DNA of 18,302 bases from Planctomycetaceae bacterium (GTDB lineage Bacteria; Planctomycetota; MHYJ01; SBBU01). Location: assembly GCA_005239585.1 (NCBI GenBank), contig SBBU01000286.1, positions 1-18,302 of the forward strand, in the 5' to 3' direction. A program made the position numbers and the translations under genes. Below the pieces are notes generated by a model. That model searched no databases and had not been told where the DNA came from. It saw only the letters and a list, made by a program, of their open reading frames with translations. Below are positions 7,036 to 15,193 of this stretch, piece by piece; the stretch's first letter is position 1, and each line of letters opens with the position of its first letter.

Positions 7036-7055
7036 GATTGAGATTGACAGATTGA
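7036..7055 (+). repeat. Three GATTGA hexamer repeats
   Basis: GATTGA occurs at 7036-7041, 7042-7047 and 7050-7055, directly next to the palindrome. The first two abut and the third is offset by two bases. They lie in the divergent spacer between the minus-strand four-gene unit and rtcB. The function is unknown; a regulator-binding cluster is possible, chance in AT-rich DNA is also possible. Confidence 0.35.
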
Positions 7056-7104
7056 AACCATCATCCCCCTCTCAATTTGATAACTTGATTTTACTAGGAA
7101 TGAT

Positions 7105-7132
7105 TTGATTGTCAAGATTTTGTTTGTATTAT
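7105..7132 (+). promoter_or_regulatory. Candidate sigma70-type promoter for rtcB
   Basis: TTGATT (7105-7110), a 16-base spacer, then TATTAT (7127-7132). Transcription would begin near 7139, one or two bases before the ATG at 7141, which has no Shine-Dalgarno. This is the same near-leaderless arrangement as for the methyltransferase at 2636. It is inferred from sequence only. Confidence 0.35.
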
Positions 7133-7140
7133 TTCACGGC

Positions 7141-8583
7141 ATGGTAAAGGTAGAAAAAGTCACTGACTATTTATTCGAGGTTCCCAAACAGGGTGGAATG
7201 CTCGTCCCCGGAAGGATTTACGCATCCGAGTCGCTCTTTGAGACCCAGAGAAACGACGAGGCTGTGATGCAGGTTGTAAACGTGGCCCATCTGCCGGGGA
7301 TTGTAAAGTACTCGCTTGCCATGCCCGACTTTCACTGGGGTTACGGGTTCCCAATTGGAGGAGTCGCTGCGTTCGACCTTGATGAAGGTATCATATCACC
7401 TGGTGGAGTCGGCTATGATATCAACTGCGGGGTAAGGATTATGGGGACAAGTCTTGTTCTCGAAGAGGTAAAGCCACGCATCAAGGATATTGTTAGAAAT
7501 GTTTTCAGGGCAATTCCAGCCGGTGTTGGTTCACAAGACGCCATCACAAAGCTTTCATTCGAAAATCTGAAGCAAGTCACTGAAAAAGGCGCTAAATGGG
7601 CTATTGATGACGGGTATGGAAATAAGGAAGACCTTGATCACATTGAAGAACATGGATGTCTTGATGATGCGGATATAAACTGCGTTTCGAAACAAGCAAT
7701 CGACAGGGGAAGACCGCAGCTTGGTACCCTTGGCTCAGGGAATCACTTTCTGGAGATTCAATACGTACAAGAGATCTACATCCCAGAAATGGCTAAAAAG
7801 CTAGGGTTGTTCAATAATCAAATAGTTGTATCTATCCACTCTGGCTCGCGCGGTTTCGGATATCAGGTCTGCGATGACTATATCGATGTGATGCTAAAAG
7901 CCAGCGAAAAATATGGTATCAAACTCATGGACAAACAGCTTTGTTGCGCGCCTATAAGATCAGATGAAGCCAAGCGCTACTTTGCTGCAATGAAGGCAGC
8001 AGCAAACTATGCATGGGCAAATAGGCAAGTTATGCGGGGAATTGTTCAGAGAGTCATGGCAAAAACACTTGGCATCGGCGAGGATCAGCTTGACATGAGA
8101 CTCATCTACGACGTTTGCCATAACATTGCCAAAGTAGAAGAATTCGAAATTGATGGTAAAAAGCAAAGACTCGCCATTCACCGAAAAGGGGCAACGAGGG
8201 CATATGGGCCAAATCATCCACTGGTACCTCAAGTCTATAAAGAAACAGGTCAGCCTGTATTTATTCCCGGAGACATGGGCCGTTGCTCTTATCTTCTGCT
8301 CGGGACTCAAAAGGCGGTCGATGAGACATTCGGATCAAGCTGTCATGGTGCTGGCAGAGTTCAGTCAAGAAAGGCAATGATCAAAAAAACCCAAGGGCGA
8401 AATCTTTATAAAGAACTTGATGAGAAATATGGTGTCTTCGTAATGGCCCACGGACACGCCTCCGTCGCAGAAGAGATGCCAGAGGCATATAAAGACGCAA
8501 CTGAAGTTGTCGATACCATCGAGCGCGCTGGCATATCAAGAAAACTTGCAAAGCTGAAACCAATTGGTTGTATTAAAGGTTAA
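7141..8583 (+). CDS. rtcB: RNA-splicing ligase RtcB (GTP-dependent 3'-phosphate RNA ligase)
   Basis: 480 residues from ATG at 7141, the usual RtcB length. The frame is open to a TTG at 7105, but the protein from 7141 (start MVKVEKVTDYLFEVPK then MLVPGRIYA) aligns with the known RtcB N-terminus. RtcB joins a 2',3'-cyclic phosphate or 3'-phosphate RNA end to a 5'-OH end, using GTP and Mn2+, in tRNA splicing or RNA repair. Visible landmarks are MPDFHWGYGFPIGGVAAFD, GYDINCGVR with metal-binding Asp93 and Cys96, GSGNHFLEIQ (His202), HSGSRGFG (His233), YDVCHN (His327) and SCHGAGR with the guanylylated His402. These correspond to Asp95, Cys98, His203, His234, His329 and His404 of the Pyrococcus horikoshii enzyme, so it should be active. 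No archease, RtcA or RtcR gene is adjacent. Confidence 0.97.
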   Translation: MVKVEKVTDYLFEVPKQGGMLVPGRIYASESLFETQRNDEAVMQVVNVAHLPGIVKYSLAMPDFHWGYGFPIGGVAAFDLDEGIISPGGVGYDINCGVRIMGTSLVLEEVKPRIKDIVRNVFRAIPAGVGSQDAITKLSFENLKQVTEKGAKWAIDDGYGNKEDLDHIEEHGCLDDADINCVSKQAIDRGRPQLGTLGSGNHFLEIQYVQEIYIPEMAKKLGLFNNQIVVSIHSGSRGFGYQVCDDYIDVMLKASEKYGIKLMDKQLCCAPIRSDEAKRYFAAMKAAANYAWANRQVMRGIVQRVMAKTLGIGEDQLDMRLIYDVCHNIAKVEEFEIDGKKQRLAIHRKGATRAYGPNHPLVPQVYKETGQPVFIPGDMGRCSYLLLGTQKAVDETFGSSCHGAGRVQSRKAMIKKTQGRNLYKELDEKYGVFVMAHGHASVAEEMPEAYKDATEVVDTIERAGISRKLAKLKPIGCIKG

Positions 8584-8604
8584 TAATTTTATGCGGAGAA
8601 ACTG

Positions 8605-10401
8605 ATGAAAGGATATAGGATGCTTCTTGTCATAATACTCGGGCTGGTTTTTTCATGTTCAAGCCCAAAAGGTGGAGTTCAGTCAAACACAGGTATAGGA
8701 CACGACTTTGGCAGCATTGCGTTCAAGGACATCGACGGCGGGCTGCTTAACCGGCAATTTCTTAGAAATTACAAGGCTGTTGTGCTCTTCTTTCTCGATA
8801 CAGAATGCCCAGTCTGCACTAAATACATGGACCGAGTAAAACAAATCTCCACAGATTTCAGGACAAAACAAGTAACCTCCATTGCACTATTTCCAAATCC
8901 TTCTGATGATGCGAAAACTGTCAAGTCATTTTTGCAGAAGCATGGTCTCAGCATGCCTGCTGTTTTAGATCATGAGAAGGACAGATCAATGCTTTACAAC
9001 GTTAAAATGGTGCCATGCGCCCTAGTCTTCGATTCGAACTTTGTAATGCGCTATAGAGGCAGAATCGATGACAATCAATACGAAAGCGATGTAAGAAAAA
9101 AATTTCTCACAGAGGCACTAGAGGCCGTTCTAGAAGGCAAAAATGTCGCAGTGCCAGAGACAGAGCAGTACGGTTGTGTAGTCTCATGGGGAACAAGGTT
9201 AACCAGTTCTGATGTTACATATACAAGAGATGTGGCACCGATACTCTTTAAAAACTGCGTCTCATGCCACAGAGATGGTGAAGCTGCACCGTTCTCGCTA
9301 ACCTCCTACGAAGATGCTAAACGTTGGGCACCGATGATCAAGTACACTGCACAAAAGAAGATCATGCCGCCGTGGAAGGCAATTAACCCACACGGGTTTT
9401 TTAGAAATGACAGGAGAATGACCTATGAAGAAATCAATACACTAGTCAAGTGGGTCGATTCGGGTAAACACAAGGGCGAGCCTCGTGATACTCCAGAGCT
9501 TCCGCCGGTGCAGACGGGCTGGAAACTTGGTGAGCCGGACCAGATCCTCGAGGCGCCTGTGGAATTCAAGTTGGAAGCAACAGGAAAAGATGTCTACCGC
9601 GCCTACCTTGTAGGAAAACCCTTTGAGGATGGCAAGTGGATAAACGGAATGGAGGTTAGACCGGGCAATAGAAGAGTTGTGCATCATGTGCTAGTCTATG
9701 TGGACACTTCGGGGCGTGCCAAGGAGCTCGATGACGAAGATCCAGAGCCAGGCTACACCACATATGGAACTGGTCCTGGCTTTCTGCCAGCCGTCACTTT
9801 GGGTGGATTCGCACCCGGAACAAAATACTACAGACTCCCTGAAGAGTGGGGGTACTGGATACCAAAGGGGGGGCAGATTGTAATAGAAGTTCATTATAAC
9901 AAATCAGGAAAACCAGAGACCGATCGGACCTCGATCGGACTATACTTCTCCAAGAAAACGGTAAAAAAGATGGTCAAGATTTCTCCGATTATAAATCTAG
10001 GTTTCGCCATCCCGCCGGGTGAAAGCAATTACAAAGTAGAGGCAACAAGAAAGATCAATAGCGATATTACACTCCTTGCAATATTCCCCCATATGCATCT
10101 CCTTGCAAAAGAGGCAAGGCTTGATGCGACCTCTGGTAAAGGTGAAAACAAGAACCTTATTGAGATAAAAGAATGGGACTTTTACTGGCAGGAGCCCTAT
10201 CTATTAAGCGAACCAATCAGATTTGAACCGGGCACTCGATTCATATACACCGCCATCTACGACAACTCCACTAACAATGCACGCAACCCCCACTCGTCAC
10301 CAAAGACAGTCAGATTTGGCGGACAAACAACAGATGAGATGTGCTTGTGCTACATTGCCTATATCCTGAATGATGAAGATTTGACAAAAGAGGAAGAGTA
10401 A
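8605..10401 (+). CDS. Lipoprotein fusing thioredoxin fold, c-type haem site and PHM-like copper monooxygenase
   Basis: 598 residues from ATG at 8605, with GGAG at about 8595. (1) Lipoprotein-like signal ending LVFSC, Cys18; the Phe at -2 is atypical. (2) AhpC/TSA/thioredoxin-like domain (about 30-178) with CPVC at 68-71 and cis-Pro137 in MVPCALVF. (3) A cytochrome-like segment (about 205-290) with one CxxCH site, CVSCH (218-222), and Met254 in KKIMPPW as likely distal ligand. (4) Residues ~310-590 resemble peptidylglycine/dopamine monooxygenase: His360-His361 (VVHHVLVY) and His430 (VIEVHYN) for the CuH site, His496/His498 (FPHMHLLAKE) and Met579 (TDEMCLCYI) for the CuM site. All expected copper ligands are present, so copper binding is likely. 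Substrate is unknown; the combination occurs in Planctomycetes and Acidobacteria as 'redoxin' proteins. The next gene abuts the stop. Confidence 0.9.
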   Translation: MKGYRMLLVIILGLVFSCSSPKGGVQSNTGIGHDFGSIAFKDIDGGLLNRQFLRNYKAVVLFFLDTECPVCTKYMDRVKQISTDFRTKQVTSIALFPNPSDDAKTVKSFLQKHGLSMPAVLDHEKDRSMLYNVKMVPCALVFDSNFVMRYRGRIDDNQYESDVRKKFLTEALEAVLEGKNVAVPETEQYGCVVSWGTRLTSSDVTYTRDVAPILFKNCVSCHRDGEAAPFSLTSYEDAKRWAPMIKYTAQKKIMPPWKAINPHGFFRNDRRMTYEEINTLVKWVDSGKHKGEPRDTPELPPVQTGWKLGEPDQILEAPVEFKLEATGKDVYRAYLVGKPFEDGKWINGMEVRPGNRRVVHHVLVYVDTSGRAKELDDEDPEPGYTTYGTGPGFLPAVTLGGFAPGTKYYRLPEEWGYWIPKGGQIVIEVHYNKSGKPETDRTSIGLYFSKKTVKKMVKISPIINLGFAIPPGESNYKVEATRKINSDITLLAIFPHMHLLAKEARLDATSGKGENKNLIEIKEWDFYWQEPYLLSEPIRFEPGTRFIYTAIYDNSTNNARNPHSSPKTVRFGGQTTDEMCLCYIAYILNDEDLTKEEE

Positions 10402-10629
10402 ATGGGAACCGAAATCAGAACTAACAATAATGGCCCTTTGAGGGTTTCAGGCGACTTTAAAATCTTGGATGCCGACGGGAATGAATTCGATCTTGCTGGA
10501 AGGACAGTCATTTCGCTTTGCCGCTGCGGACACTCGAAGAACAAGCCCTTCTGCGACGGCAGCCACAAGACGGCAAATTTTGTATCTGATGAAAAAGCAC
10601 GCAAACTCCCTCCTCCTGCCAAAACTTAA
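10402..10629 (+). CDS. CDGSH iron-sulfur domain protein
   Basis: 75 residues. The ATG follows the previous TAA without a gap, and its Shine-Dalgarno (GAGGAAGAG) lies inside the end of that gene, so the two are almost certainly co-transcribed and coupled. The CDGSH signature is complete: Cys40-x-Cys42, Ser45, Pro49, Cys51-Asp-Gly-Ser-His55, the three-Cys/one-His ligand set of a [2Fe-2S] cluster of the mitoNEET class. The N-terminal 39 residues form the short beta-sheet half usual in bacterial single-domain members (GPLRVSGDFKILDADG). No signal peptide is visible, so it should be cytoplasmic, whereas its partner is exported. The role is electron transfer or cluster carriage by family; the specific partner is not known. 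Confidence 0.95.
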   Translation: MGTEIRTNNNGPLRVSGDFKILDADGNEFDLAGRTVISLCRCGHSKNKPFCDGSHKTANFVSDEKARKLPPPAKT

Positions 10630-10641
10630 TTAGCTCTAACA

Positions 10642-10683
10642 TATAATTTCTTTGAACGTATCAAATATGAACTGTTTTTAGGA
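10642..10683 (+). promoter_or_regulatory. Candidate -10 box and ribosome binding site for the first propeller gene
   Basis: A perfect TATAAT lies at 10642-10647, in the 59-base gap after the CDGSH gene; no convincing -35 lies 16-18 bases upstream. AGGA at 10680-10683 is five bases before the ATG at 10689 and serves as Shine-Dalgarno. The stretch around the start (GTTTTTAGGACTAAAATGAGA) resembles the one before the third paralog at 15194. Confidence 0.4.
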
Positions 10684-10688
10684 CTAAA

Positions 10689-12878
10689 ATGAGACTAGGG
10701 CGCATAATCATACTTTTGTGTATGCCTTTACTAATCATCACCGGCTCTGCTCAGGAAGAACAGCCCAAGCCATCTGAAAATATCGATATTGTCAGCGATT
10801 CTGTTTTGAACGACATTAATAACTTGATAAAAGACAAGCAGTGGGTAGACCTTGTCAACTACTACAAGCATATGGTGGAAGGAAGCAACAGCAATATACT
10901 CCTCAAGAAACTCTATCCTGATCCAGAGCCCGGTAGCAAGAATTATGTCAGCTTTTCAGAGTTTGTTATCAAGAGATTCTCAAAGCTGCCCAAGGAATTC
11001 TTGCAGGGATTTAGACCCACTTTTGATCTAAACCTTACGCGTGAGTTCATCAAACCTCGTGAACAATGGGATATTCGACTCATAGACAAACTAATTGATT
11101 TATACTTCTTTTCCTCACACTCCGATGAAGCCATGGAGATGCTTGCCAATTTTTACATGGAACGAGGGAATATCAGAAGAGCAATAACACACTTTAAGAA
11201 TCTGCTAAATTATCCTGATCCTGATGTGTCAATACCCAACGCCATCGCAGGATTAGCCCTTTGTTACAAACTCCTTGGAAAGGCAGAGCTTGTGGCAGGG
11301 CTCAAGAGGTATAAAGAGTATCTCTCTCAAAATATTAGCACAAATAATCAAACACTTACTCTAGAAAAATACATCGATAATATCTATAAGGAGACCAAAA
11401 CTCAGCCTAAAGACGTCAGTGTAGATGCAAAATTTTTGGCACTCCCTGATGGAAAACAGATCACAAATTCCAGTTACTACCATAGCTCGCGCATCACGGG
11501 CACAATTCACACCCAATTCCCAATCATGCCTGCCTTCTACAGCCTTGATGGAAAACAATACATCATCGTACAGGATGGCGAGGATCTACAGACTGTAGAA
11601 CTTTTGACCGGGAAACCTGCATTAAAAGTTGGACCAGAGAATACACAGCTGAAAAATCCTGTCCCGCCTCCGCGCAATAAGGATCCCATCTGGTCGCTCT
11701 ATTCAAGATTCGGGGCATTCGTTACCTGCCAAGCCACAGATGATTTCATTCTGGCAAATATGTATTCACCCAAATTAAGAATAGGCAAGATTTTTGAGAG
11801 TAGCTTGAGAAGACCATTAAGAAACCCGGCACCACTAAATTCACTAAGGGCATTCGATCGAAAAAATCTTACGCTCCTCTTTTCCACAGATGAAATAATA
11901 GAGAAAGAGCGTGAGAAGATAAAAAAAGAAGAGAAGGAAAAAATCAAAACAGCTGCAGAGTTCGCCAGGGGAAATTGTTCATTCTCCCTCCCAGTTATGT
12001 TTCAAGATAACATGTTCTATGTCGGCATAACAGCATGGACAGATTCAATATCTAATCAGACAAGCTACGTGGCTTGCTTTGAGCTCGACAACAAAAAGAT
12101 TAAACTTACATGGTGGACACAATTAAGCACCAAATTCTCTCCTGAGAAGAAATTTTACAAGCGTGTGCCTCACTTGTCCCTCTCAGCCATCTTCTTAACC
12201 GAGAAAGACGGTATAATCTATGCCTGCACTAACACAGGCACCATTGCCGCACTTGATTCCTATACAGGCAAGATTATCTGGCTCAATTCATACCAGACGC
12301 CCCAAAATGACTTTGCACGGATTGCAAACTACCCTATCCTTCACAAAGATCATATCTTCCTGCTGCCAATGGATTATGATGAGATGATTATAATCGACAC
12401 CGAATCAGGCAAAAGGATTGATCCATTCAAGCTAAGCATAGCCAGCTCTACTGTTGAATGGTCAGGAATTACACATCTTCAAGGGATTCTGAAAGGCCCT
12501 GAACATGATTTTATGATCTTAAGCGGCTCAGAGGGGACATTCGTAATCAAGCTTGACAGCAAAAACCTCTCCAAAAGCCAGCGAGTTACTACGATACCTG
12601 CCAAGACTGCAATGGAACAGGATGAAGAGGTAAAGACGATCGCAGGTCATGGGGCAATCATTGGCAACATGCTCTTCATACCATTTGTTGAGCAAAATGA
12701 TGGCAAGGCCGAGGAGGGTATCAAGGTAATCAAAGCAGGTCCATGGAAATCACCCTCTGGCTCTTGGACGATCGCCCAAATCTACAATTTCTCAGGGAAA
12801 AAGCAGTATGGAAATCTGTTGCTCGTTGAGAATAAAATCATCATCTCTACAGAAGAGAGCCTGATAATTTATCACTAA
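10689..12878 (+). CDS. Exported PQQ/BamB-like beta-propeller protein, paralog 1
   Basis: 729 residues. Signal peptide 1-21 (hydrophobic core I-I-I-L-L-C-M-P-L-L-I-I, cleavage expected after T-G-S-A). An alpha-helical region (about 25-230) includes a TPR-like pair, EAMEMLANFYMERGNIRRAI followed by a helix containing A-I-A-G-L-A-L-C-Y-K-L. A beta-propeller (about 260-729) follows, with a clear PQQ/BamB repeat, ACTNTGTIAALDSYTGKIIW (about 512-531), and repeated I-I-x-D strands. A charged helix E-K-E-R-E-K-I-K-K-E-E-K precedes the conserved AAEFARGNCSFSLPV. No residues typical of quinoprotein dehydrogenase active sites are apparent, so PQQ binding is not implied; the fold more likely binds proteins or serves as a scaffold. 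It ends right after the propeller. The next paralog starts within its stop codon (TAATG). Confidence 0.85.
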   Translation: MRLGRIIILLCMPLLIITGSAQEEQPKPSENIDIVSDSVLNDINNLIKDKQWVDLVNYYKHMVEGSNSNILLKKLYPDPEPGSKNYVSFSEFVIKRFSKLPKEFLQGFRPTFDLNLTREFIKPREQWDIRLIDKLIDLYFFSSHSDEAMEMLANFYMERGNIRRAITHFKNLLNYPDPDVSIPNAIAGLALCYKLLGKAELVAGLKRYKEYLSQNISTNNQTLTLEKYIDNIYKETKTQPKDVSVDAKFLALPDGKQITNSSYYHSSRITGTIHTQFPIMPAFYSLDGKQYIIVQDGEDLQTVELLTGKPALKVGPENTQLKNPVPPPRNKDPIWSLYSRFGAFVTCQATDDFILANMYSPKLRIGKIFESSLRRPLRNPAPLNSLRAFDRKNLTLLFSTDEIIEKEREKIKKEEKEKIKTAAEFARGNCSFSLPVMFQDNMFYVGITAWTDSISNQTSYVACFELDNKKIKLTWWTQLSTKFSPEKKFYKRVPHLSLSAIFLTEKDGIIYACTNTGTIAALDSYTGKIIWLNSYQTPQNDFARIANYPILHKDHIFLLPMDYDEMIIIDTESGKRIDPFKLSIASSTVEWSGITHLQGILKGPEHDFMILSGSEGTFVIKLDSKNLSKSQRVTTIPAKTAMEQDEEVKTIAGHGAIIGNMLFIPFVEQNDGKAEEGIKVIKAGPWKSPSGSWTIAQIYNFSGKKQYGNLLLVENKIIISTEESLIIYH

Positions 12879-15100
12879 TGAGATTTTCAAGCCTGACAAT
12901 ATTCACTGCCCTCATTATAAACTGGCAGGAATCTAAACAACCCCAGGAGGAAAAACAGGAGCGACCAACCAATATTGATCTAGCCAGCAAGGGAATATTA
13001 AAAGAGATCAATGATTACATCAAAGCCCAGGAATGGAAGAAACTGGTTAACTTTTACAAGTATCTCCTTGAAACCCCAGATGCAGCAACTCATCTGGCAC
13101 AGTTGTATCCAGATTCTGAAAACAAATCTTATGTTGGCTTGACTGAATTTATGACGAAACTGTTTTCAAAGCTACCCAAGGAAGTAATGCTGGAGTTCAA
13201 GGTCACATTTGATCATAAGGTCGCTGAGGCAATAGACACATTCAGAGCGGCTCCAGACAAACAAGATATCCTCCGAGTCGAAAAGCTCCTAGAGCTCTAC
13301 TTCTTTTCATCATACTCTGATGAATTAATGGATGTACTTGCAAGCTATTACATGGAGCATGGAAACTCTAGGCGTGCAATCTATCACCTCAAAAACATCC
13401 TCAATTATCCTCATGAGGATGTGGCAATCGCGCCCGCCCTCGCAAAACTTGCCCTCTGTTATAAGCTCGCCAACAAATCAGACCTAATAGAAGATTTAAA
13501 AAAATATAAAGAACAAATGAATGAAAAGGTATCAATGAACGGAGAAACTATAACACTTGAAAAATACCTGGATAAAATTGGGCGGCTGAAGATCGATACA
13601 AACACCATTTTGCCTCTTAAAAATAATATCAATATCAAATATTCAGATGAATCGGGGTTTCCAGAGGCTCAAAAAAAATTTAATATGAATTTCAGCCACT
13701 GTTCTCGCATATCAGGGTCGCTAGAAACAGATTTCAATATAGCCCCTATATATATAGAGCTAGATGGCAAGTCATGCATTATTGTGCAGGACGGACACAA
13801 ACTACAAATCATAGATATTAACGCAGGTCAAGTGGTTAACTCTACAAACATAGGAGAGGATGATCTTAAGAATCCTCAAACGGCGCAGGAGCTAGGCTCA
13901 CTCAATGCAGAGTATTCACAGTACGGGCCATTTATGACATGTCAGATTGAAGGCAGCATTGTGTTTGCCAACATGTATTCGTCAAAGCTTAGGCTAGGAG
14001 AGATCTCAACAACCTCGAAAAGAGGACTTGCTGCAAAGAGAAACCCTGCACCAATAAACTCGCTGCATGCTTTTAATTGCAAGACTCTTGAGCCCATCTT
14101 CTCGACTGATACCGCAATCATCGCAGAGCGATTAAAAATAAAGAACAAGGATGCAACTGCGGCCGAATTTGTCCGAGGCGATTTTTCTCTCAGTCTGCCC
14201 GTAATCATTCAAGAGAACAGGATATATGTAGGAATTATTTCATGGCTGAATGATATCCTCGATCAATCAAGCTTCGTTGCATGCTTTGAGATGGAAGGCA
14301 AAGGCAAACTAAAACTGCGTTGGAGCACACCTGTAAGTTCAAGATCACTGCCGGGAAAATGGAGGTCGCGCGGCGACTATTATTCTGCACTCTCTGCAAC
14401 TTTTCTTCTTGAACGAGAAGATGTTCTATACGCCTGTACTAATACCGGTTCCATTGCTGCACTTGATGCATATACAGGCAGGATTTTCTGGCTTTATATA
14501 TATGGCAAATCTCAGGCGGAGAATGCCAGAGTATTCTCACGACCTGCAAATTACCCAATCCTCCACAAGAACCATCTTTACTTCCTACCTATGGATGAAG
14601 AGGAAATAGTCATCATTGATACTACAACGAATCGGAGGGTAGACTCGTTTAAAATCACAGGGGCAAGTGATGGCTGTAGCTGGTCAAACATTACCCACAT
14701 TCAAGGGATTGTTAACAGCCCATCGAACGACTTTATGGTCCTGAGCGGCTCGAAAGGAACGATTGTATACAAGCTAGACAATAAAAACCCTTCAAAAAGT
14801 CAGGAGATCGCAACAATACCTGTCAGTTCTGCTTTGGAGGTCAATGATGACTTTAGAATCATTGCAGGACATGGTACTATAGTGAAAGATTTGGTATTTT
14901 TACCAACCTGTGACCCGCGTGAGACGGGTCTTAAAGTGGTTCGTGCTGGGCCATGGGAGACTCCAGATGGTTCATGGAAACTGGTCCAAAATTACCACTT
15001 TAAGGAAAGAAAGCTGTATGGCAATGTAGCCATTGTGGATAACAAGATGATTATAGGAACCGAGGAGCAGCTGGTGGTATACCAGTTAAATCAGCAGTAA
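12878..15100 (+). CDS. Exported PQQ/BamB-like beta-propeller protein, paralog 2
   Basis: 740 residues, colinear with paralog 1 over its whole length. The ATG overlaps the previous stop by one base, so translation is coupled. The N-terminus (M-R-F-S-S-L-T-I-F-T-A-L-I-I-N-W) is a weak signal peptide without an obvious A-x-A site; export is inferred from its neighbours. The helical region shares LYFFSSYSDELMDVLASYYM and HGNSRRAIYHLKNILNYP with its paralogs. The propeller shares ATAAEFVRGDFSLSLPV and the PQQ repeat ACTNTGSIAALDAYTGRIFW. It lacks the long charged helix seen in paralog 1 and ends just after the propeller (TEEQLVVYQLNQQ). The three genes differ widely at synonymous positions, so the duplication is old. 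No catalytic motif is recognised. Confidence 0.85.
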   Translation: MRFSSLTIFTALIINWQESKQPQEEKQERPTNIDLASKGILKEINDYIKAQEWKKLVNFYKYLLETPDAATHLAQLYPDSENKSYVGLTEFMTKLFSKLPKEVMLEFKVTFDHKVAEAIDTFRAAPDKQDILRVEKLLELYFFSSYSDELMDVLASYYMEHGNSRRAIYHLKNILNYPHEDVAIAPALAKLALCYKLANKSDLIEDLKKYKEQMNEKVSMNGETITLEKYLDKIGRLKIDTNTILPLKNNINIKYSDESGFPEAQKKFNMNFSHCSRISGSLETDFNIAPIYIELDGKSCIIVQDGHKLQIIDINAGQVVNSTNIGEDDLKNPQTAQELGSLNAEYSQYGPFMTCQIEGSIVFANMYSSKLRLGEISTTSKRGLAAKRNPAPINSLHAFNCKTLEPIFSTDTAIIAERLKIKNKDATAAEFVRGDFSLSLPVIIQENRIYVGIISWLNDILDQSSFVACFEMEGKGKLKLRWSTPVSSRSLPGKWRSRGDYYSALSATFLLEREDVLYACTNTGSIAALDAYTGRIFWLYIYGKSQAENARVFSRPANYPILHKNHLYFLPMDEEEIVIIDTTTNRRVDSFKITGASDGCSWSNITHIQGIVNSPSNDFMVLSGSKGTIVYKLDNKNPSKSQEIATIPVSSALEVNDDFRIIAGHGTIVKDLVFLPTCDPRETGLKVVRAGPWETPDGSWKLVQNYHFKERKLYGNVAIVDNKMIIGTEEQLVVYQLNQQ

Positions 15101-15140
15101 TATATGATTGTTTATGAAACTTTTTAACCCCCTTGAGCGT

Positions 15141-15190
15141 CTATAATTATAGGAGATGGTGTCTACACAAAATAAAGTTTTTTGGAGAGT
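15141..15190 (+). promoter_or_regulatory. Candidate -10 in a palindrome, and ribosome binding site, for the third propeller gene
   Basis: CTATAATTATAG at 15141-15152 is a perfect 12-base palindrome containing the -10 consensus TATAAT (15142-15147). A recognisable -35 is missing. A TTGGAGAG Shine-Dalgarno precedes the ATG at 15194. The spacing of TATAAT to ATG (about 50 bases) is close to that upstream of paralog 1 (47 bases), which suggests that paralog 3 has its own promoter despite lying in the same array. Confidence 0.4.
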
Positions 15191-15193
15191 AAA

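Noticed and set aside
7032..7064. Ten-codon leader ORF on the minus strand upstream of the SPOR-like gene
   Set aside because: It starts ATG-ATG directly against a GAGGGGG run (spacing too short), is not rich in one amino acid, and no attenuator hairpins or U-run follow.
7960..8310. 116-codon minus-strand ORF within rtcB
   Set aside because: It lies opposite highly conserved RtcB motifs and has no recognisable domain or start signal.
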